Below are positions 1-10,860 of a DNA stretch of 64,000 bases, piece by piece. Position 1 is the first letter of the stretch. Every line of letters starts with the position of its first letter. Both the position numbers and the translations under genes were made by a program. The notes beneath the pieces were generated by a model, which was given only the letters and a program-made list of their open reading frames with translations, did no database searches and was not told the DNA's origin. This stretch comes from Puffinus mauretanicus (taxonomy: Eukaryota > Chordata > Aves > Procellariiformes > Procellariidae). The stretch covers positions 62,001 through 126,000 of the forward strand of contig JAJKFH010001031.1 in assembly GCA_023333565.1 (NCBI GenBank). Reading direction: 5' to 3'.

Positions 1-2577
1 GATATGCTGACACAAGCAGCTCTTACACTGTATTCTCTAGGAAGGTATCTTTTATTTATGTGTGATCATTGTACCTAGTCCATGAAGTCTATGGTTAGTC
101 CCAGGGAAAAGCCATCTAAGCAGCAAAAGGCAGTGCAGTGTACTTATTTGATATTTGCACAAAGTGCTGCAATCAGAAACTATGCAAATATCGCTGTATG
201 AGTGCAGTTAGAACTTTTTTGTGTAATAAACAGATCAGAGAGGGAAAAATTGATGCTTTATTCCTCAAACAAAATTTGTACTGAAATCAGTTAGAAATCA
301 CTGAGAGTTCTGATCAAGTAAATTTTAAATATGAGCTAAAGATGTGGTGTGGATACACTGTCAGTTAAACAAATATGTTGACCTGTCTTTCTAAACCTTA
401 TTCTAGGAATGAATATCTGCACTTTATTTTTCCTTTTTTTCCCCCATTCTAATGATTTATTTTGACAAATCTTAGCTAACAAATTCTACTGTCTAAATTA
501 GCCTCTATTTTCTTCATAAGCTCTTGCAGTTTGTTATTTCTGTTAAACCATAGACAGAGTTTACAAAAGTAATGTAAACCTTTATGGCATCATAGCTACA
601 GGGTATACTGAATGTAGTGATTTATACAGTGAATACAGTGATAGATTTATAAGGTTAAACTTAATTTTATTTTCTGATTTGCACCTCTTTGAGCTTTTAA
701 TCATTTTCTTTAGTGTGTATTTTTGTCAGAACTAGTATTGACAAGCCATTTTTTTTAATTCAACGTAATTTGAAATCTAGCAGTTTGAAACCGAAAGATT
801 CTTATAGCCTTCCAGACCCATCCTTTTAATATTACTAGCTCAAACCAAATCGAGGAAAAATTTTTATTATTTGATACTTTAAATCCTAAAGCCCTCTGAT
901 GGACTTTTATCCTATGCATGTATGTGCCGCATACAGACACAATTCCTTTCCAAAACTTCTTATAGTTTCTGTTGAGAAATCAATACCTTTTTAGGTATTT
1001 ATGGATTTCTCTCCTTTAAAAGGTAAAAAACTTGTTAATATATGTCTTTGTAACATCCATACCAGCGTTGTCACATTCATAACTTGCTGTAAAACAAAAT
1101 TTCAGGGCCAGCTGGTGGTCCTATGACAAGGTAATGTGCTATCACTAACGAATATAGCACTTGAATTCTGAACCTCTCTCCATTCCAGTATGAAATATTG
1201 TGGAAAGAAGGTGTTTGGCTCAGAAGAAAAAAAAGCAAATGTTACAGTGCTCCCAGCAGGCTCTTTCTGATGGTAAGTACTAGAGAGAGCCCCATCCTCC
1301 CTAACTTGAACCCTGAAAGAAGACAATTCAATTCAGGTCCTTTGAATTCAAGAATAAGACATCATTGCCAAGAAAAAACCTCAAACAAACAAAAGACCTG
1401 CAGGGCATTCCAGTATGTAAGACAGCACCTGCTTCAACTTGTTAACCCTTGCTAGTTCATCTGTGATAATCACACAGTGAATTTTATTAAGAAATAATGA
1501 CTCTGCTTCCTTGAGTGCCCATGCTGCCTTTCAGACAAACTTGCACCCTTCACTGGTAAGCATATGAGAATCTTAATTTGAGGAAATCAGTGTTTCAAGG
1601 TCCAACATGCTTCAAGTTGAATACAAAGTATCATGATGAAAGGGCTATTAAACACGAAGTTTAAATGTCTACCCAAGGAGAATATCTACAAAATTGTAAC
1701 AGGACACATATTGGATTAACTGTGTCTCTAGCTAGGGAATTTTAGTGACTTAACAGCGTTATTATTTATACTTTTCTGCATCTTACTGCCAGGGAAGAAC
1801 AGCAGAGCAGCAGCATTCCATGTATTGCTTCACTGCAAAGTAATTCAGTTCTGATCTTGTCATTCAGAACACATTTTAAAGTTGCACTTCGAGTTTCTTC
1901 TGACTATTCAAACCTGTGAGATTTTTCAGAATGTTTTATTTCATAGATGCTGAATATCATTTATCACATGATGTCACCAAATACTTTGCCAGTGATTTTG
2001 AAGAAGTGTTATAACCTCATGCATGTTTCTACTCAGAATTAACATCAAATCACACTCACTGTGATTCATTCAATTTTATATTTTATCTGATATAAATGGT
2101 CTTTCATAAACACAGTTTGAAATGGAAATGGATGTTGCAGGAGCACTATCCATTTTAGAAAGACGTTTGCATAATCAAAGAAAAGTAATAAAGTATAATA
2201 TAATATAGACAGATCTTACATATGCACATACTGCATATTAAGAACAACACGGCTGTTGATATAGCTTACGAGATGGGGTAATAGTGCTCTATTTCAGATT
2301 TTGTGCACTAGAATAGCTTTCTGAGATACTTAACTGATTTTATTCAAGGTCCCAGAGATGCAACAGTCAACCGATTTACTAGCAAGCATAACTGCAACAC
2401 AGTGCTCCAATGCAGAATACTCCATCTAAAAAGTGCAAACAGCAATAGTAAGCTGTTGCAATTTGAGTTAATTTGGCAATGACAAAGCCTTTTAAGAACT
2501 GGCATTAAAATTTTAATGGGAAAAAAAAAAGCAAACCAAGATGCAGTACTGGCTGGGGTAAAAAGCTTTAGCATGAA

Positions 2578-2690
2578 AGTAAGATCTGAAGTCCTGTCTA
2601 TAACCCTACGTCCTGGTAGGTGACTTTTGGAAGGTCTCTTCCATCCTCTGAGCCTCTGTTCCCTTTTCCCTAAGTAACATGGAGCCCTTG
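2578..2690 (-). repeat. MIR/CORE-SINE-like relic
   Basis: Read on the plus strand, this segment follows the order of the reverse complement of a MIR-type SINE: a 'gaagtcctg' block, a 'gtgac-ttttggaaggtctcttcc' block, then a 'tctgagcctctgttccc' block. The match is by eye and degraded. Ancient MIR-like copies exist in bird genomes, so a relic is plausible, but family assignment needs a repeat library search. Confidence 0.42.
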
Positions 2691-4310
2691 TGTTTGTTTC
2701 ACTCATTTCAACTGCAGTTTTTTTCAGGCAAGGACTGCCAGAGTCCATTTGGACTTGCATGTTACTGCCCTGCAAAGAGCAACAAAATGTCCATTTTGCT
2801 AGAACTGGAAGTTTATTCCAGCTGGCAGGAATACAGCTGCTACATCCTCTCTATGCCATGGATACCGCTGAACACATTTAGGTTAATGGACTGCTTTGAG
2901 CCAAGCACATATTTGTAGTCTGCCGTGGAGAGGCATTATGAGAAATATACTGGTGTCAAACTAATCACATTAATACAATATTATAAACTAACGTTGCTGC
3001 TTTTGCTAGGAGAAACATGAACAATAAAATCTATTGTAGAGAATACTTGGTGATTAAAAGAACTGTGTAAAGACTATAATGTGAACACAATTTTATTGCT
3101 CCATTGTAAAAAAATAATAAGGTAATGTCAATGTGAATTACTGTGTGATTTCCAACATTAAAGTACTACAATGAAACTAGCAAGTTATTGCAGTGAAAGC
3201 ATGCACATGACATACAGTTTCCTAGTATGTAGCACTGTTACGATAATAGCAAGAATCTAAGCTTAAAAAGGTAGAGAAGTTGAGAGGCAAAGAGTCTGTG
3301 TTCCAGTCCTTAGAGGACACAGAACAACAAATGATTTAAGATATCAAGGGCTGAAGCTACCTAAAAAGACATGAAGGGGATATAGCCTAGGAAACTCTGG
3401 GAAGTTCACCTTTGCACCATATTAAAAAGATATTCAATTTGTCTGCTGTTCAAAATCTGTTAGATGAACTGGTCGTATTTGATCTGACGTTTCCTGAGAT
3501 TTAATGGCTGCCCATCATTAACTAAATCTTTAAATTACTTGTATTCATGCACAAAAAAAGAAAATCTTCGTTAATAAGGCTGTTACGAGTATCTCACAAA
3601 GGAAACATTGCCCAGAATCTTCAAGCACCCAAGGAAGATGGCAAAGACCTGAAGCTTTAACTCCAGGTCCCACATTGCTAAATGTTCTGCTATCCTCCCC
3701 TCTCCTTTAAGTGACCACGGAGCATCAGCAGCTCCTGCATAAATAAGTTTTGGCTATCCTTTCTTTCTGAGGAAAGGTTGCAGAAAAGAACACTTATTCC
3801 CTGGCATCACGCTTTCCAACATTTGACATCTTTCTACCATCTCTAAGGTGCAATCAAGGGATGAGGGTTTTTGTACACTTGGGCAACACAGCTGTTACAC
3901 TCACTCTTTCCACACATTTTCTTCCTCAGCAAAAGGAGGAAGATGTTCCAGGTGATCAGCATGACAAACATAGCTAACAGAGCAAAAAATTATGCCTTCT
4001 GTTACACATCCACTATTATAGCTCCTATATGAATTTATAATTTTTCTGGGAAGAAACCAGATCCTAACTGGTATTTCAAGATACTTTTTAATAACATATA
4101 TCACTTTCAATAGCCTATATATAGCATTGTTGTTTATACCTCACTGCACAGATATCAATATGTGTCAACCTGTGTTATTTCTTAATGGAATTTAATTCAG
4201 AATATATACTCTGCTGTACTTCAATACCTTAAAAATACTGTCTACACTCTATTATTCAAGACAGAAAAAGGATGCAGGAAATAATTAACTGCTTTTCCAT
4301 TAATATGCCA

Positions 4311-4334
4311 TACATATATATATGTATATATATA
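4311..4334. repeat. Alternating AT/CATATA simple repeat
   Basis: A 24-base run of alternating purine and pyrimidine (TACATATATATATG followed by TATATATATA), nearly self-complementary, located about 100 bp inside intron 2 from the exon 2 donor. It is a simple repeat and probably length-polymorphic. Confidence 0.8.
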
Positions 4335-4432
4335 AGGGTTATGACACTCAATGAAAACCTACAGTAGCTTAAATGCTATCTATCAAACTACTACAGCTTG
4401 CTTAGTTCATAAAATTATTATTTTTGGCTTAC

Positions 4433-4660
4433 CCAAATCTGGAGCTTAATTCTTTTTTCATTTTTGAAAACCGTTTTTACTTTGAAATCAATCCCAACCG
4501 TGCTTACAAATGCAGACGTAAAGGAATCATCAGCATATCGGAACAAAAAGGAGGTTTTCCCAACACTGCTGTTGCCGATAATGAGCAGTTTGAACATATA
4601 ATCAAAGTTCTGGTCAGATGTATCTTTCTGGCCGTATCTGGAATCTTGAGCAGATGCCAT
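4433..4660 (-). CDS. RAB3C: RAB3C coding exon 2 (GTP-binding N-terminal part)
   Basis: Rab3C is a small GTPase that cycles between cytosol and synaptic/secretory vesicles and regulates Ca2+-triggered exocytosis. This exon encodes 76 residues from MASAQD to KLQIW. Visible motifs, numbered from that Met: P-loop G29-N-S-S-V-G-K35-T36-S; switch I region ending S53-T54-V-G-I-D-F, where T54 is the Mg2+/GTP threonine; and the Rab-specific IDFKVKT strand. The Rab3 signatures DQNFDYMFK and [13 protein letters not shown] are present, and SFTSAF with VFKNEKR favours Rab3C over Rab3A, B or D. On the minus strand the acceptor is AATTACAG directly before the ATG, and the donor is TGG|GTAAGC after the Trp. 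Both junctions are phase 0. The frame is intact. The following WDTAGQE element belongs to exon 3, outside the window. Confidence in the gene identity is high. Confidence 0.96.
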
Positions 4661-5084
4661 CTGTAATTCAAAATAAAAAGAAATAGTTTATTGTCTCTTT
4701 TATCATATAAAACTGGAAACATTTAGATTTTACTGGAGTTTTTGATACCAGATATGAATGAACTTAAGAAGAAGTTCACAGAGGTTTAATCCTTTTTTAT
4801 GATTCTTGTATACATGGTAATAGTTCTGGTTGCAAAAGAGGGGGTAAACATCACTGGTGACTGGTACAAAAAAAAAAAAAATTAAAAATTCAGGACACTT
4901 CTTGAGTGTATCATTAAAAAGATCTACCTTCAGAAAATGTGGTGCATGAAATAGACAGTGAAAATATAGTCAAAGGTACTTCAGTTGTACAAGAAGGAAA
5001 TAAGAGATCAATGCTGCATTATAACATAGGAGGTATATTTCCAAGCAAAAGCTTAATATGTTTTACATCTGATAAAATTCTTGA

Positions 5085-5187
5085 ACCATTGTCGTGGTTT
5101 AACCCAGGCTGGCAATGGGTTAAACAGCGTCATACTAGCTTCTATGAAGAAAATTAACTCTATCCCAGCCAAAACCAGCACAACCAT
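5085..5187 (+). mobile_element. Internally collapsed avian ERVL-type solo LTR with 5-bp target duplication
   Basis: Positions 5090-5182 start with TGTCGTGGTTTAACCC and end with a TTAACTCTATCCCAGC block followed by AAAACCAGCACA. These are the two ends I know from a common avian endogenous-retrovirus LTR family, which is normally several hundred bases long. Here only 93 bases remain, so most of the interior is missing. The element has canonical TG...CA termini and is flanked on both sides by ACCAT (5085-5089 and 5183-5187), a 5-bp target-site duplication as expected for retroviral integrase. No internal coding sequence is present. It sits in intron 1, about 430 bp from exon 2. The termini and duplication are direct observations; the family name is from knowledge. 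Confidence 0.82.
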
Positions 5188-6837
5188 TTATTTTACTGTA
5201 AATATGCTGCTGTCTTCTGTAATGGCTATAACCCTATTCAAAACATTTTGCCTTTACCAGCTTTCAGTTATCATACCATTAAATAGTGAGTTGGGTATAT
5301 ACCTCTGAAAGTATTGATTTTTTCTAGTTCTAGTATATTCTATAGTTTTGGAATTCGCAATGTTAATGCAACATCATCATAAGTGGCAGTTGTCAATGTT
5401 TTCAAATTTGAGTCCTTAAAACACAGCTTCCAATCCATATAAAACACCTGAATATGCACAGATTACTGAATACTGCTAAATAGCAAGCTTATTTTGCTCT
5501 AGGGACTTCAAAGATCATGGGTTCCATTTATAAAAAGTACACTTTTGGCTTTCAGGAGAGTTGCAGAGATTAACTTGAAAACCTGACCAAAATTCTACCT
5601 GGGATGCTCAAAAAACAGATGGCAAAAATAAAGAACTTAGAACTAGGTAGTGTTTCACTTCTTATGCTTTTTAAGAAAAATCTCAAGTATTTTGGGATCT
5701 TGCCAAAATCTTGGAGTTTGGCAATACTAAGGGCAACACTTTTGCACACTAATTTCAGACAGGAAGACAGACATCATAACCTAACATAACAGTTTATGGA
5801 AAAGCAGCTTACATCAAGGGTTTCTAAGTTAGACGTCTCAGAGTGCATTTGGGCAATCAGAACGGACAGCTGGAACCAGGATGAGGGCTGTACACTAACC
5901 CACCTTCTCAGCAGAATTGCAATTACTGCATAAATTTTCTGAGCTAATTCTGCTGTCTCATAGTACAAATAATAGTATGCCAGCTTCTTTGGGCTACTGA
6001 AGAGGCATATAGAAGTGGGGACAAAAAGTCCTGAAGGAGACAATGGAAGTAGCAAGCTTTTGAGAGAAAATTCAGTGTAAGGTTTATATTTCATAAATAA
6101 TGCAGTAGGGAGTGTTTGATTTCAGAATTACCCTTTTATTTGGTAGTGACTAAATTCTTGATTAAATGTAGTCTTGGATACTTATGTGCTTGCACCCTGA
6201 GTGTTTGCATTGGCTTTAATATTTATTCACTTCTTCCACAGGCAAAGAAGTTTTAGAACAAAATCCTAAGTATTACCAGGCATACACATCACTAATCTTT
6301 CACCTTTCTGATTTCTATAGCAAAAGACAGAAACAAATCCTGTCCACCTTCACTACTCTCCCTTATTGTAAAGCTATTTGGGAATATTTTGCTTAGAACA
6401 TGAGAAAAAGAAATTCAAATGCTGTTTATACCAGTCTAATCACAACTGGCTATAAAATAGTAAAGAGTATGCTGATGTTGTGCACAGTTTGCAACAACAA
6501 GTCAATGAAGTCCAGCAGACAAAAGACTATGCAGTGGCTGGGGATGCCAATGTGTAACCTGTACACTTTCCCCAGCAGCCTGTTCTGCTGCCCTTCTGCC
6601 TCCTCTCTGTAATATGGCAGTTGAAAGCAGTAGTTACCACTTCTAGCAAGAAGAAGAAAAAGAAACATTTTATTTCTTGATTTTATTTCCTAGGAAGCCT
6701 TCTATGTAGCTTCTTCAACTCGCTTAAGGTTTACAAAAAGGGGGTTTAGCTTTCTTTTCATTTGCTGCCCTCAGTTCTATGTGCCTTACAATTCATCCCC
6801 ATGTACTTTAATGCCTTACACTTCAGAAACAGTATGA

Positions 6838-6935
6838 TTCAATGAGCAGAGGAATCGGGACACCTGGATTCTAATAATAGTTTTGCTAAATCTTGTACAT
6901 TGTGTAGCCTTCCTGAGTAAGAACATGTTTCCTGT
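6838..6935 (-). repeat. Possible MIR/CORE-SINE relic
   Basis: The plus strand reads 'gggacacctggattctaataa...ttttgct' followed by a 'tgtgtagccttcctgagtaag' block, resembling the reverse complement of the MIR core. The match is weak and by eye only. Confidence 0.32.
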
Positions 6936-9354
6936 GAATGGTTTTAAACACAGACTTTCCCCACAAAGAAATTTCAGTGCTCCTCTAAATTAATGTGTTT
7001 ATGTGCATTACCCATAAAATGGTTTCCTTAAAAGTTCTTAAAAATAATAAAAAAATATACCCCAACACCTTCACTGTGCCTTGAACTTAAGGATTCATTA
7101 CTTGCAGTATCATAGGCAAAATTATGGGCAAGTTGAACACAGAATTGCAGCCAGCTTTTATTTCAGGGGTAGGAGTATGTCTGCCTATTACAGGATGCAG
7201 AAGGCATAGGAAAGGCATGGGAAAGGACTAATTTCTCCACCTCCCACCTGGGAAATCATGAGATGATTAGTGAGGTATTGATAATAATTCAAACTGTTTG
7301 GAGAGACTAACTTTAGCCTAGAGAGTCAGTCTTCCTAGACTACTGATAGTGATCCTTTCTCATGTCCAAAACCCAAATGAGTTTTAGAAAAGTACTAATG
7401 CCTGCACTAGTCTGAAGAAACATCAAACTCAGTACGGGTACTAAAATTTAGCCATTACTTCCCAAAATCACTCATTCTGTAGTAAGCAGAGACAGACTCT
7501 TTCAAGTACAATTCACATCACCTACATCAGGCTCCTGCTCTAAATGATACTCTAGAGGAGTCTCTATTTTTCTGACTGTAAGGGAAAACTAGATGCTTGG
7601 CCCTCTTGAACTTTGTGAATATGCCTGCAATGCTTCTCTTTCTTAAATGCAAGCTGCTGACTTCAAGCAAGTATGGGATGCACTGTAGCCCACTTTCTGA
7701 TGTATTAATGTCAGTTCACTCCTAACAGGACTTGTCCCTACTATGGAGGCACTTGGCAAAGAAATGTCAAGAAGCTAGTGCTGATGTTATGTTCCTCCTT
7801 TGGAAATGATGCTAGAAATAATCACCAGGAATGCCATGTTCAGACCTGTAATTAAATACTACACACATAGATGAGAACCAAATAAACATGCCAACCTTGC
7901 TAATGTTATGATATGCTGTTTCCAAGAAAGCAAAACTCTTACCTTCATTTTGACAAAGTTCTCTTCTCAAATGATTAAATGGATACACTAAACAAACATC
8001 TCTTTCAGCAAAACACATTGAGTTTTCTTTTCAGTAAAATTTTGTCCTTTTTTAGTAAAATTGAAGACAGAATGACAAGGCTATTTTCATTAGCATATTG
8101 CACACTTGCTTTTTTCTAGAATGAGTCCCTATTCAGATCCCTACACCTGCCAGAATGTTAGCACCAAAGGCAGTCTCAGGCCACCTCCTAGAGGACTCAG
8201 GACAGACTTGAAGGTCCATTGGGAAATCTAAGCTCAAGACAATGATCGGAAGACCTATAGTCAGGAGGTCTCACAGGCCTGGTCCTTATCAAAACTGGGA
8301 GAAGGTATGTCCCCGGCTTGAATATGGTCCAAGAACAAAAAAGGATGGCTTTGTATGCTTACAGCACATCTTTAAACGCCCTAAATGTGGATTTTTTATA
8401 GGCATAGGCAAGTTTAATCATTAAGCAAAGTTTTCTGTATCAGACCCAGGTACTTTTCAAGTCTCATGTTCAGCTGTTTCCTTGATCCCAAAAGAACAGG
8501 TTAAACAGGGCCGGATTGAGAACAAATGTCTGAAAAAGAATGTGTTTACCTGTCACCTTCATGAGAATAACAAACACTTGTCTATGATGTTACTCTTTAT
8601 GGCCTTAGAGAACCTCATTCTTTGACAGAATTAATTTGAAAAGCTTTCTCACTTAAGCAGAGCAGCAAGCCATGACGTCCCTGGCCTGCACATCACTTCA
8701 GTTTGCACTTATATATGCATCCCACTCTGGATGCCTAATGCAGGATGAATTGCCCCTGGAAAATATGATGCAAAAGGCAAGAAAAGCTGGGACTGAAAAT
8801 ACGGAGGTTCATTCCTTTGTGCCTTTCAAAAATACATTGTTTGCTTTTAAAAATTATAATAACAGGCATGTCTTAAAGGAGAAGATTGATAATAAGCCCA
8901 GGAAAAATGCCTTCTTTCTATCTACAGTAAGGATAAATAGACACTGATTAGCTAAATTACAGTTATTTCAAAGAGCAACACTCCTTTTCTACATACAGTG
9001 TAGAAATATATATATTTCCATTGTTTTCTAAAAAGAAAAATACTTTAGCCATTATTTTAGTAAGAAGACAGAGTTCCCTGCACACGCAGCTTTTTATGAG
9101 GTGATGTTTTTGCTTTTTGTAAAATATAATTACTCAAACATAATCAATGGATATTGAAACAATGGAATACAATGGGAAAATTCAATGTTTGTAACTCTCT
9201 GGACTGTATGTAGGATGCATCACAAGTGAGTGTCCTTAATGTGCAGACCAAATGTCATCATCAGAGTAGTCAAAATGTAACCAAGATCCTTATATATAAG
9301 AACACTACAACAATATAACCCAGTCATGAAGAAATCAAAGATTTTCTAGGTAAA

Positions 9355-9500
9355 ACAACAGACCAATAATCTAGAGATTGGATTTTATTCCCAACTCTTT
9401 CAGAGGTATCCTATTACTTTTGTTTTCCTTTTTTCTATATCTTGGGCAAGCTGCTTAACCTCTCTTACTTTTAGTGTACTCTCAATGAATACATCAGTAT
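9355..9500 (-). repeat. MIR/CORE-SINE-like relic
   Basis: The plus strand contains 'gattttattcccaactctttcag' and then 'cttgggcaagctgcttaacctctc', which is the characteristic 'cttgggcaagtcacttaacctctc' block of a reverse-complement MIR. An insertion-like T-rich segment separates the blocks. It lies in RAB3C intron 1. Confidence 0.5.
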
Positions 9501-10489
9501 CCACAGATGCAGACCACAGCCAATTCTCACAAATCCTTATCATCTAATTTTTAACTGACCAATTAATAAGACTTAACAGAGTTCAGTGGACAATGCAGCA
9601 GCCACTTATTTGGAATTTACAGATTGCCAGCCATCTGCAGAGCACAGCTTGTGAGCCAATGTACTTGGCAGCATCAGGAGAAGCTTATCTGCTTCAAGGT
9701 ATTATGAGGTTAGATTCATGAATATGTGTAAGCATATCATAACCCAGTCTGAAAGGTATAGTTAGAAATGCAAAGTTTTATTACAAGCGGCATATTGAAA
9801 TGCCAAGTTGGGGAATATCGGGAAGATACAGAGAGGTGAGAGTCTAAAACTTTTTAAAGAAGCTCTATTTGCTTCATATCAGCAGAAGTAGCATAAACGT
9901 GGCCACAGTGGTGGCAGCTGCCGAGGACAGCAGAATGCAAGGTGCAGTAAAGAACAGTTCTGGCAAGGCTCTAGCATACGGATTCTGATGAATCTATTTG
10001 TGGTGAGCGAGGGCATTATCCCTCATTTGTCTTTCTTTAACCTAAGTTTACCTTCTCCATGAAAAGGGTAGCTTAAGAAACATATTTCCAATTCCCACTC
10101 TAGGTAGTACAGCAAAATCCCCTTCTCTAAATAGTGGCAAAACCAGAGATAAAGTCCTAAGTGGGTAAGTCTAACACAGGATGTCAAGAAGCCACCAAAA
10201 TAGTGGAGCTCTGAAAAGAAAAAATACAAGCTGTGTCAGGACAGGTACTCCAGTAATAAATAAATAAATTTGGATTTACTGGAGGGTTACAAAAGAGAAT
10301 GAAGACAAAATGGCTACAGCCCTCTGCCATTTGCCCTATTCAGTGCAACACTCAGGGTCATAAGATTAGCAAAGACTGTGCAGCTTCTCAATTTCCAAAG
10401 CAGCTGCATCAGGGCAAGAGACAAAGTGAAATACTAATGCCACTGTCTAAGGCACTGGTGAGATGCCATTACTAACAATTCTGGTCAAG

Positions 10490-10860
10490 TGTGTTTATTA
10501 AAGGTGAGTTCAAACTGGAAAGTACAGAAAAAGGTTATTAGGAAGACCAGAAGAACGAAGAGCTTATCTTATGAGAGAAATCTAAAAAAAAAAAGAGTAA
10601 GCAAAACATAAGCTTGTTTCTCTAGAGAGTAATCTGGAGTGTACATAGGGAATGAGAACTATTTACACTGATGTATACTGGAGCAGACACTGGACATTAA
10701 GAAGTGAGTATAAACTAGCTCTGACTGCCTCCAAGCTGGAGATTAGGAAGTATCTGACCAGCAAGGGAACGAGTTTCCACATTGCATTTCCAAAAAGGGG
10801 TAATGACAGAAAAAGGACTACTGACTCCAAATGCAGCTTGATCAGTTAACAAAAAGGCAT
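10490..10860 (+). mobile_element. Ancient CR1/L3-like 3' relic
   Basis: The sequence follows the order of an old CR1-clade ORF2 3' end at the DNA level: an 'aaaaggttattaggaagacc' block, 'cttatcttatgagagaaatct', 'agcttgtttctctag', 'gtatactggagcagacactgg', 'agtataaactagctctga', and 'ctggagattaggaagtat'. It carries stops and indels in every frame and has no clear tail. It is much more diverged than the copies at 34-50 kb, so it is an older insertion. It is recognised from memory of the family and not by alignment. Confidence 0.68.

Larger units (their letters stand above)
1..4432 (-). other. RAB3C: RAB3C intron 2 (partial)
   Basis: This stretch lies downstream of the exon 2 donor on the minus strand, so it is the first part of intron 2; the intron continues beyond position 1. 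It is AT-rich and carries many stops in all frames. I looked for the next RAB3C exon, which should open with DTAGQERYRT, and did not find it. The short open frames here (for example about 2344-2775 on the minus strand) have no recognisable domain and no splice support. The only repeats I can pick out are a MIR-like relic near 2.6 kb and an alternating AT tract at 4311-4334. Confidence 0.85.

Noticed and set aside
2344..2775. 143-codon minus-strand frame inside RAB3C intron 2
   Set aside because: No domain, composition like random translation, and it overlaps a MIR-like relic.
4424..4666. 80-codon plus-strand frame over RAB3C exon 2
   Set aside because: It is the antisense of the conserved GTPase exon, whose minus-strand frame has splice sites and clear Rab3 motifs.
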